Assembly: GCA_021613535.1 (NCBI GenBank)
Contig: CP075494.1
Coordinates: forward strand, 8,184,001 to 8,248,000
Direction of reading: 5' to 3'
Length of the DNA: 64,000 nucleotides
Source: Adineta vaga
Taxonomy: Eukaryota > Rotifera
The notes beneath the pieces were generated by a model. It saw only the letters and a program-made list of their open reading frames with translations, was not told where the DNA came from and ran no database searches. Positions 50,984 to 62,935 of this stretch are shown here, piece by piece (the first letter of the stretch is position 1; the number at the start of each line of letters is the position of its first letter). Both the position numbers and the translations under genes were made by a program.

Positions 50984-53261
50984 AAACTAAATTTTTTTAT
51001 AAATATAATTCTATTCTTTAATAAACGAATTTAATTTCTTGATGAAATATTTTATTCTTTGCTTTAACTCACACCCTCACAATATAAGACGAACAAATAT
51101 AAATGCATTAACTGTCAAAAACAATACATTCATCATACATATCGATAATAGAATCAGAAAAATAACACACAGTTTTTTGTTGGTATTATTTATCAGTATT
51201 ATAAATACATTAGAACGTGACAATACATGTATGTCTCCACAAATAATCAAATTCAATTCGACATAAAAGAAAACAACATATTGATGCGGCTGTTGTCGAA
51301 CAGATCATCATGTGGATGCATAAATATATGAATTTTGAGGATGTGAGCTTTAGTCAACAAGACTGTTCATCAACTGATAAATGCATCATAGTATTCACGT
51401 ATACAGAAAGAATTTATGTAGAAAACAATCAGATTCTGTTGGTATTTATCTAGTTCGCTGCATTTATGATCGTCACTGTTTTCAATCTATTTAAAAATTG
51501 TGTAAAAATATCTGTTCGATAGAACTTAAATGAAATAGGCGGTATTAACATATATTCTTCAAGAGGACGAAGGATAGTTATTGAAGTATCATCGACTTCA
51601 GTGTTCAAAAGTTGTCGTAGGTGGAGTTCATCAATTATTTCATATTATTCTCATTTTTGACAAGAAAAATTAACTCGCGACAAAGAGAGAGAGAGAAAAC
51701 CCATCGAGTGTATTTCAAATGTTATATTTGACAAAAATCTCATTTGGAAATATGATCAAAATTTAACTCCGACAGATTTGTTAGGGTTTCTGTTGGATGA
51801 TGAAATCCTTTAAGATCAACTTCAATTTCTGACTAGAATCATCGAAATGTCATGCAGAAAAAGAAATGTTACAAAAATAATGATTCTAATGTACAATTAT
51901 TTACTAATAGTCGCAATTTTTCAATACAAGGATGATTCATTTCATATGATTCTCAAATGTATCGGAATAACATGAAGAACGGTTGAAATTGGTAAAGATT
52001 GTCTTCCTTTATTTTACTTCTGTTATTTTGTTCTTACAAATAAAAGTAGACAAATGTCATTATAATATGTCTTCAACATCCTGTCTGAAAAAGAAAATGA
52101 ATGCGAAATTTCTTTATTTTTTGTGTTTAAATTAGAGAGAGTGTCACGGTAAAGATGACGTGAAATGAAAAAAAAGTAATATCATTGAAAGATATCTTTT
52201 CTACAAAAAAAAGAACTACAGATAGTAATTAACTAAAAAATGGCAGTTATGATGAAAGAAGAAATCGAAAACATTACTTCTAATTTTTACAGATTATTAT
52301 TTCAACATTTCTCTTTTTGTTCATTTCTATTCAAAAATTATTGACAATCCATTTTTGTCAATCTTTTCATATTTTATCAAACAGACTGCCAATCAATCAG
52401 TTTGATACAGTAAGACAGAATGGAAGTTCATGTTTTGTTTTCTTTATACTTCTTTAATTTAGATCGACATTGAATATAACTTCAATCCAATGGTGGCCAG
52501 ATAAGATATTCGACTTATTATCTCTGACTGACATTAATTGACTACTATCTATCGAATAAGTAACTACGACAGATACATCCCAACTAAAGGACAAACAAGA
52601 TCTCATCGCTCTTTCTGTGCAGACAATTATCTTTCCTATTACTAGTATTATAGATGAAGTAGTTATCAAGATTATAGAAAAGTAAATATAAAATCAAATA
52701 TCATTTCTTTTATATCATCTAATATTACTTGTTCAATCTCGGGAATTTCATTGATAAATCATTTAATCTTCAGTATACGATTGCATATTTATATAGATGA
52801 TGGATAGAAAATGTGTAAAACCCTGGAGATGTATATTTTTGAGTTAATTCGTTGCATGCTACCATATTCTCTTTGAAGAACAGAAAAAAAAGAAAACGAA
52901 GATTATTAAGTGTATGTGCATGTTTTTAGTTTATTATAAGTATAGTGAAACATAACGGAAATCTGTAATTGCCACGAGTCTAACTGAGAGACGTCTAACA
53001 GAACATCGAATTCTATTTCTTCCTACGCTCTCATCATTAGTAGCTGCCATATCTCAACATATTTATTCTTATTCTTCTATAAACATGATTTGAACGAGTT
53101 ATTAGAACGAAAAGAAAACAAAACGGTAAGTTATTCTTAACTGAAAAATAGTAAATACAAATTTCGCTTGAAACATAACATTGATTTCTCTTCTTCTTTC
53201 ATTCGATAGATGGAAGTGCAATATTAAGTTTTAAAAACAAAACAAGAACATCTTTATTAGC
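50984..53261. other. Noncoding region with a possible antistasin-gene relic
   Basis: AT-rich and without believable genes. At about 51355-51395 one frame reads QQDCSSTDKCII, close to KDCPSTHQCII of the neighbouring gene, but no signal peptide or other Cys follows, so it may be a decayed duplicate. The last few hundred bases should contain the promoter of the first PDE4 first exon. Confidence 0.4.
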
Positions 53262-53740
53262 ATGATTGGCGCTCGTCGTCGGCAAGATTTAACAAATTCA
53301 AGTATTTGTTCTACATGCACTAGTAGTAGTAATCCACGATGGAGTGATATTTCAACTCGTTCATCATTTAACCCGACGATAGTATCACCACCAAGGCATA
53401 TTTTAAAATCTGTTCGTCGTTTTATCATTCCTTTAGTTCCACCAGCATGGACGCCTACTTCTCAAATTTTGCCAAAATCAGCTGCACTTCGTGATTACTG
53501 TTTACCACGTTCAGAACCTCGACCACCAAATGATGTACTTAATCGATCACCATTAAGTTCATGTTCACCGTCACTTGCCAAATTTAGTCGAACTAGTATT
53601 GGACAACATGTTTCAATTTCAACAAGTACAACAACACTTCCATCAACAATCAATACAAATAATTCATTGCATCCAGCAATGGCTTATCTTACAGTTAATG
53701 GTCTTAAAATACATCATCATCATCATCGACGTCGTACACG
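53262..53740 (+). CDS. PDE4: PDE4 alternative first exon 1 (long)
   Basis: Codes 159 residues plus two bases (phase-2 donor CG|gtaaat) from ATG at 53262 ([14 protein letters not shown]). Ser/Thr/Pro-rich with many Arg. It ends in a run of five His before RRRTR. This is the longest coding first exon in the array and the most distal, about 10 kb from the common exon. Confidence 0.75.
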
Positions 53741-56700
53741 GTAAATCCATTCGATTATATGTAATTAGTTTCTTTGAGAAAAAAGTACTTGAAGCTTGTC
53801 TTTCTGTTTCCTGTAATTAGCATAATAAGTCTAATTTTTTGTATCTGTATTTCTGACAATTTGTAGCGTCTTCACTTAATTATATATTAACAGGCGATTA
53901 ACTTTGAGAATTTCTCAAAGAAATAATATCTAGATAGGTAGCATGTGTTGAACAATGAAAAGATTTTATTCGTAATATGATGTACTACTAATTAAGTTGA
54001 TAGATTGAATACGAGAAGATTAAGTTCACAGTAGTTTTACTAGTAATTGTTGATCTTTTCTTCTTCTATAAGATTATTTGAATTTAATTCAATACTAACT
54101 AAATTCACAATTATTGTTGTTCATTTCCTATGCTAATCATCTCATTGTTATAAGTTAATATACAGTTTTGATATTTATCATGTTGATTGTATGACTATTT
54201 TTTTTAACTACGAACATGTTTGAATGTTTATCTATACGATAAATTTAGCTTTGAAATAATCCAAGGTATTTTGTAAGACAATAGATATCAAATCTTGAGA
54301 ATTCTCCTTGAGAAAAAGCGATGTGTTTATGGCATTCCATTAGTTTTATTTTCTTTGTGTATGATAAGCATATGAGTTTTGTTTTCAACCTGATGTAAAA
54401 CATTTGTTTTGTCTTGATGTTGATTGCATGTCCATACTTGAAGGTTTTACTAGAGACATTAGATTTGATGTTATATACGATTTCTTACAGATAAATAATC
54501 ATTGAAAGACGATAGTTGACGATGAAACGTGAACAATACGTATGGAAAATATAAGAGAAGACGTCTGTTTCTTATCCTATCCTTTTTCGAAGTAATTATT
54601 TATTTATCTGAATATTTATTGATACAATAGATCATTTTTCATTGGAGAATTGTTTAGTTGTTTTCTCTAAATGGAAGAATATCGTCAATAGATTTCGTAG
54701 TAGCTATATTACAGCAAGAAATTTTCACAACGACAATCGTTCTGTTATTTGGGTACAAATTTTGAATCTTTCATATGAAATAAATGATTACATGTTCTTC
54801 TATTCATTTTATGAATATTTATTCACGATAAACATTAATTTTGTGCTACATTTATTTACGTCATCAGTTAGCGCAAGTTTTGATTTTAGTCTGAAATATT
54901 TCAAGCATCAAATGCACTTTTTCTTTTCTCAAAATACTTGAAAAATAATTGAGTGAAACATTATCAAATAGATCTTCTTACATTTCAAAAACATTTTATT
55001 TTCTTCTCGTAAATCAAGCATATCTCTGACGTCAATGTTATCTTATTAAATAGATATAAAGAAAAAATAAAAACTAATATTTTTCCTTTAAATATTATGA
55101 AAAAATTTCCAATTGTTCTTTTTTTTTGCGTACCTATGGAAGATTTATTCTATAAGGACATTTTCATTGATATTTTATTGAAATGGATCATAAAAATCTT
55201 TCGTATAAAAACGAATTACCATCATTGATGGTATTTTGTTGTTGGAATGAATATATAATTTCAGCCCGAGAGGTTAAATCTATCTTAAGTTTTTAATAAA
55301 CGTCAAATAAAGAAAATAATAATATCCTTCTTGTTAGAAGAATTTGTTCGAGAACAAAAAGACGATGATGAGTTGTTTGCCATCTCTCAAACAACAAATA
55401 TATATATTTTTTTGAATAGATACTTAGTAAGAGAGAAAAGTAGCTATGTCAACATTACGACAAGAAGAAATATAAATGAATCCATCATCGATCTCGAATG
55501 TTGATGAACATTTCTCGATGTTATTTGGAAAACTTACACTTAGAAAATAGCGACATACGAGAGAAAACAAGAAAAAAGAGTAAGAAACAACATTTACTAT
55601 GTTCTACCTCTAACTATTAGTAGTAATAACCTTTGAACAAACATCTTCATCTATATATCTATCCAATGATTTGAAAATCAATCATGGCTGCTGCTGCAAG
55701 TCGACGCCGATGGGCTCATATGAGAGTTCAAACTCGAAGGTATTTGTTTTCTTGCGTTTTTATTTTCGTTGATAGGAAAAAAAATCTTATTTATCAATAT
55801 GACAAAAATGATTGCTTGCAATCAAGATGATATACATGTTTTTCTAACTGAAATAACAAACTAAATGACATATTCTTGCTTTTAGTCAATAAAAGAAAAA
55901 CTCTTCGCATTCCTGTCTATACATCAATTAACTTTTTTTTTCTTCTCAGAGATACACTAGACACGCACTTCTATTACGAATCAAAAGCATTAGCTAGTAT
56001 ATCCTTCGAGAATAAAGTTTTCTATTTTTAATTAGAAAAGAAAAGAATCTTCAACAAGATAAGCAGAATTTGATTATCCTTTTACCTAGACTTGATTAAA
56101 AAAGTGGAATCTATTCGTTTAATTTTTTTCCTCACAGTTTTTGACGTCAATGATGTCGGAAATAATCATCATCTTAATGTTTCTTTCCTTTTATATTAGA
56201 TCACATTGATGCGTTATATTCATTTAGTTATTTTATTTTCAATACAATAATGATGCTTGAAGAAGAAAACATAGATTACTGCCTATGCTTTTATCTAAAA
56301 CCATTAACAAATTCGAAACGAATAGAAAGATAGTTCTTTTTTGTCTCAAAGGGGAAAACCTAATTTGCCTTTTCTTCACCATTTATTTTCGGTTATACAG
56401 AAAAAGAAAGTTGTTCTAATACAACTAATCGAGAAAATGTAAAGATAATGCTAGATATTAATCAAACTTATTCAAGTAGAAAAAAAATCACACATGATCA
56501 ACAGAGAACGACAGTAGATCAGTGATAAAACAAATTGAGAAGACGAAGATGAAGAAAAAAGAAATAGACACACATTCATATAAATCTGTAGGCGCAGGAA
56601 GTGTCGGCAGGCAGGCTGACAATCTTCATAGAACAATGAATAATGATGATGATTTATGTTGATTAGAATTCTATTATTATATTTCATTTTATTTATTATA

Positions 56701-59700
56701 ATCGAAACGGTTCGTATTTTCTCTTTCAACAAATTGGAATAGCAGGTGCGAAAAGATTTTAATCACAACATCTTTCAACAAGATATGCTCTCGTCTTTTG
56801 ACATAATATTGTCATTGAAAGTACGATAACAATATTATGAAAAAAAGAAAACGAGAAGGAACATAAAGTACCGACTCTCGCCCATATAAATTAGTAACAT
56901 CCGTTCTCTTAAATAACGTTTCTTACAAGTCGTTCTTCTTTTTTTGTCTTTCTTATTGTGCCTGTTTTCGCGTCTTTCGATGAAACATACTCGGCTTTGT
57001 TCTTTTCTCATTCTACCAAAAGAGTCTTTACGATCGATCTAAACACGACGTTCCTATTTTGTATTCACAAGATAGATCAAAGAATGCAATAGTGTGCAAA
57101 AAAAAGTTGTACGTGTTCTATTATTATTCCAAAACGTTTAGTGATTATAATTGTTTATAAGAAGAGAAAAGAAATACACAAACGGCAATATAGTCAATCT
57201 TTCTTCTCATGCCGTTAGGTGAAGATATCAAGCACGATTCTTCATCTGCATATCGTCATTTTCTTATTGTTCCAACATTTAATCCTGAACGTCGTCATTC
57301 ATGGGGAAATGTTGTCAATGATGATTCTATCAGGTGAGATTTTTTTCCTCTAATTTGTTAGTATTAAACTGATATTTAACATACTAATGAGAAAAGAAAA
57401 AGTCGAAGAACAGAAAAAGAAATCTAGACTAAAAGACAAAGACGAGAAAACGGCTCATGCTAGCATTGAATATATTTGCTAAAATGCTTTTATTTGTGTG
57501 TCTCATTAACACTTTCCTTCCGTCATTTGAATGTGAATATTTATATTTGTGATGGTTAAAAAGGAGAATTAACTTTTATTTCACTGTGATTACGATTCTT
57601 CTAATTATTATTATGAACTTCTATCGACATTGTCTTCCATTACCGTTATCTGAGCGACGTCATTCAATTGGTCCTACGCTTACTAACAAACGCACTAAGT
57701 GAGCAATATTTTCTTTTCCTATTTCTATCTTTTAAAAACAGGACACTCATTTTCATTTTTGCGCATACGGATATTTAACGTTATTTTCAACATTGTATGG
57801 TTATTTTCTATTCATTATTGTTGATTAAAAAACAACAAGAAGGAGTCGAGACAAAATGAAAGATACCTAGAAAATTCTACATGAATATTTTGCTAAATTA
57901 TAACTAAAAGATTGAAATTGTTTGCATATTTGACATCATAAATATCAATATTTTATTGATGATATTTTCATTAAAGTTAAGCAAGAAATTTGTATTGACA
58001 TCTATGAATACACATGAGATACTTTTCGTGATCAAGTGATAAGTTCTTCAGATCATATTGCATGCAACAGGAAACTTTATAATATTAACTTTGATGTATT
58101 TTGTAACATGATAATAAATGTCATTTTTTTTTCTTTTAAAAGTAAATCTTTGATTCTACAGAAAAGTTTCAAACAAAGAAAAATAATAAAATATTCATTC
58201 AATAAAATGATGTAGTTGAATAAAATATCAAGGATATCTTTTAAGCTTATTGCTTTTTGAATATAATAATAATAAAGAATGTCAGTAATTGTAATTTTTA
58301 TTCGAATTTCTTCAGTTAGAAATCCTTTTTTTTGTTTCTTTTTTTACCTGTTCTCATAAATCCATCATCATATGTGCATTGATCGGTGATTATCAAAAGA
58401 CTTGGAACTTCAAATGATGATTTATTATAGGTGAGTATAAGAAGAAGAAGAAGAAGAAAAAAGGAAAGAAATGTAAAAACGATTAGATTGCCCTTTTCTT
58501 GTGCCGATCTATACAAAAAGAAGAAAAAAAAGTTTTTTTATTATTTAGTACATTTTCGATTAGATGACTGGAAGATTCTTATCACCCGTTGCTATATTGT
58601 AAGTCATTTTTATACTGAAAAGAATATTGTTTCTTATTTCCAAATGAGATTTCATGTTAAGAGAAACAAAAAAGAAATGATGTCGTGCGGATCAAATAAC
58701 ATGATCATAAACGTTTACTCTCATATCCTATATATTATCTATTCCGGAAAGTTGTTTAATTGAGTAGAATTAAAGAATATGATTATCTATTTTTTATTTG
58801 AAAATTAGAAATATTAAGCTTTAGAATTAAGAATATAAAAATATTTGTACATGATATTTCTTTATAAATGTATTTAGATGAATAATTGTTTGTAATACGT
58901 TAATCAAGTAGTTGTCAGAAAACATCTGACAGAAAAATAAGAGAAAAATTATTTTTATCTTGAAAGACCAGGTGACAACGTTATTTCCTCTCTTCCTATT
59001 GTCCATTTTCATCATCTCTTAATACTATTGGTGTTGATCATTGGAGAGCAAACGAGCGAGACTCGTTTTCGTTCGACACACTGATTGACACACACATACA
59101 CAAGCTTATGTGTATAGAGAAATGTATGTCGCAATATAAAGAAGAAAAATGAGAGACGACCTTGAGTAAAGAACAGAGCAAGTAGATTCTTCTTTTTGCT
59201 GACATCCTCTCGTAGTTGAGTACGTTTAAAGCAATGACGACGTTTTCTGATATGTTGCTGTCTTTGCCTCATCATTATCGGTTCGATAGTTATAGTTACT
59301 AGAATAGCATTGATGAAAAAACTGTTGCACTAATAAATGAGCAAGAACGCAAAAATCGTTGTTGATGTTCGTTCGTTTGTCCTCATCGCTAAATACACAT
59401 GCATGCACACGTCTTTCCTTTTGCTACCGACACCGATACTTTATTTTATACGTTACATAGAGAGAAAAAAAAAGACAAGTAGGGAAAAGAAAAAGAAAAA
59501 AGAAAAGAAGAAGAAAACGGACGGCTAAATAAAAAAGGAAAAGAAGGCGGTCGTTGTACGTTCGTGTTGTTGTATTCGTCCGTTCTGTTTCTTGTCGCGC
59601 GCTTTCTTGTGGCGTTGCGCTGGGTGCCACGGCCACCAGGAGCATCGTCGTTGCTCTTCGTTTCTCGCATCATCATCATCATCAGCAACAGGCAGCAGCC

Positions 59701-61897
59701 ACAGCAGTAGTAGCAACAACAGTAGTAGCGGTTGAGAGTAAGAGAGAGAGAGAGAAAGAAACGCCTTCATCCGCGTGTATGCGTGTAGTTCGTCAACAAT
59801 AAACAACAACGTTCTCGTGTGTGTGCCGATTGTCGGTTCTTTATCGTTGTCGTTGTCGTCATTTACATATAGAAGTCAATCACGAGTGTCACCAATAGTC
59901 CCCCACCGCCGGTCATTTCGATCACAAGATCGTCATCATCGTCGGAAATCTTAGCAAATTCGATTCGACCATTTCTTGCTGACCGAAAACAAAAAGCTAT
60001 TAAAAAAGCACCACAATTGACTACCTCATCTTCTTCTAAAACTACCCGTTCCTTTCCATTTCGATGTTGCGGTCAGACGAAAGATTCTTCTCACGTCAAA
60101 TCGATCGAACAAACATCAACGATTGGTTATACACGTCGAAAAAGTTCCACGCCAAGTATTTCATCACGTCGTCCTTCAACCACAATTATTCGAAATCATC
60201 GAAAAACAACTACAAAAAGTTTAATAACATCATCATCATCAACAATAGCAACACTAACAAAATCAACGAAAAAACATCGACGACGTGGAGGAATGGCGTC
60301 AGCCTGCACCTCTTGCGTTTCATCAAATCATAACCGTCGACGAAGTTCAATAGCTCTTGATGAAATTACACAAACTCTTCCTACTACATCTTCTCAGTCT
60401 ACACCCTCTGTTTATCCTACTATCCCCTCACTTCCAACACCGCCGTTACTAACTCGTCTTGGACAGATTATATTAAGACGACGAATAACTGGAGGTACCA
60501 ATACTAATAATAATAGTACTATAGTCAATAGCAAAATCAGGTAAATAAAGTCTCTTTGTTTTAAGAAATATTTCATGATAAAAATGACTTCTATAAATTA
60601 TTAATTACAAGAGAATAATATTCACGTCAAAGTAATATTGAATATTATATAAAAATTCTTTCCTGTAAGTTATTTCCTTTTCATTCTTTTAAAATATTCT
60701 ACTTTTATAATAAGGAAGAAAATTCTAATATGTTTACAGATATTTCTCATCAAATTTTCTTTTCAATTAAATTTCTATTTCTATATCCAAAAGATGACAG
60801 CAGGTATATTTCGAGGCGTTTTCTTTCTCGTAATTGTATGTTTACGGATAACAGAAAAAGACATGTTCACTATTGAATAGATAGAGACGAAGAGAATAAA
60901 ATCATTTACTTTGTCCCAAAACAAGAATAATACGTCTCCAGAGAAGGGATAGTCCATGTAACACACACATACATGCACATTTTATGATAGTAATAATAGT
61001 ATTTCTCTTTTCCTTCCATGTCTTGGATTCTGTTTGACACAATTGTTTCGAATCCGATAATAACCAGCAGAAAAGCAAATTACATTAGTATTTCTTTCCA
61101 TAGATAGTTATATAACTTGTCATTCAAGTCTTTCAACTATTCAGATTTGCTTGTTAATACGAAGATAAAAATTTGAGACATTGTCTTACATTTTGTCAAC
61201 CATCACAATTAATAAATATATAAATAAACATTGCCATCAAGATTTCTATCAGTTGAAGTCGAGTTGCTTTTCTTCTTCTTCTTGTTCATCTTCATCTTCT
61301 TATTGTTGTTATTGTTGTTGTTTTTGTTCGCTCGATCGGTGAATGAACTTGTTAACTTGAAACTGGAAATGGTTGTCTATATGTAGTTGTAGTGAGACGA
61401 AGCGAGAGAATCCATTAGAATGATTGCCTTCGACAATAGTAAAGTTGAATGTTTCTCTCTGTTATTCTCTCGCATTCTGCATCTTCCTAACTTAGTTCTA
61501 GTGGTTATCAATAACTCCAGTTTGGGGAATTTTATGAATGCAAGCCAAAAAAAGAAGAAAAAAAACGAACGGAAAAACTATTGCTGTCTTCAGACAACAC
61601 ATCATCACTATTGTATCTAGTATAGTCTTTCTCTATCTCTCTTTATCTCTCTCTCTCCGTCTCTTCTATGTCGTTCCAACTACATAGGTCTTTTCTATCT
61701 TTTCTATAAGAACACTCTTTACTCCTCGTTCGGATGACTAAAAAAAGAAGAGAGAAACGTAGAGAGTCTCGATTTATTGTTGTTGTTGTCGTTCGTTCGT
61801 TGTTGACGGTCGACGTCGATTTCCGGACTCTTTCTTTTCACTCCTCCGTTTTCACTTTGGCATTATCATCACTATCATCATCATCGTTGGTAGCATC

Positions 61898-61931
<34 letters not shown>

Positions 61932-62896
61932 ATTCTTTCATGACGACTCTCACCGTCTATTTTGCATTCTCATCCCCGTCAACTTTACCATCATCATCAA
62001 GTTCACTTCAACAGTTTCGAACAATTTCAAATCGAACAAAAATAAAACCAAAACCAATACCATTAACAAATATGACATTACCATGTACATCATTAGCAAT
62101 GTCAACACCTCAAGCAAGACGAACATCATTGAAAAAAACGAAAACCTTTTTCGAAAGATTTAATCATATATCGCCTACAGCTATATTAGAACAACAACAA
62201 AACGAAACATCTCAACCATTGAGCGAACCACATACGCGTTTACGACGAAGATTTACATTTCGTCGTAGCTTACGACAAACTCATCAGAACAAAAAAGTAG
62301 ATATTGATGATAATATAAGGTTGGTTTGTCAGATTTCTTTTCTTTTTGCAAATATCTTTTACTTGTATACACATATATATCATCGATGTGATCAATGACT
62401 CCTTGTCATAGAATCATAGAAACAACTAGTTAAGTGTCAATCTCGAGATGTTTTCTTACACTTTTATACATATTAACGTCGCCTTGGAACTATACCGATC
62501 GAATAAACAATTTCCCAATGTCGATGTAAAGATTGTCTCAATGCGTCGTTTCTTTGTGCTTCTACTTAATGTATATATAAGTAGTTGTTTTTGTTGAAAG
62601 AAAAGAAAAGAAAACGAAAACGAAAAATAGAGTTTCACCTGCAGAAAAAGAACTCAGATCAGTTTGTATTTCTTTTACGTTTAGTTATTAATATTTTATT
62701 TCACGATGAATACTAATAATCGTCAGTATTTCTTTGATTTCAAATCTTCTCTACAACAAAGTCGACAAGTTCAGCTAATTGAAGACAAGTAAGAATGTTT
62801 TTCGAAGATTTCCTAATGCCTAAATGTCTTCCATATTGAATCAATTAGCACTAAAAGAAATATTCTTTCATACCGAGTATTCGACTAGATATGGAT

Positions 62897-62935
<39 letters not shown>

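Noticed and set aside
59424-59809. Overlapping ORFs on both strands near 59.5-59.8 kb
   Set aside because: Repetitive His, Ala, Arg and Ser translations of simple sequence, no family features, in a G+C-raised promoter-like region.
60017-60292. Coding start at 60017
   Set aside because: The codon there is TTG, not ATG. I kept the first ATG at 60293 as the start and note the open frame as uncertain.
61734-61943. ORF of 69 codons before PDE4 first exon 6
   Set aside because: Ser and Val runs from trinucleotide repeats, in a different frame from the exon that follows, and no usable donor.
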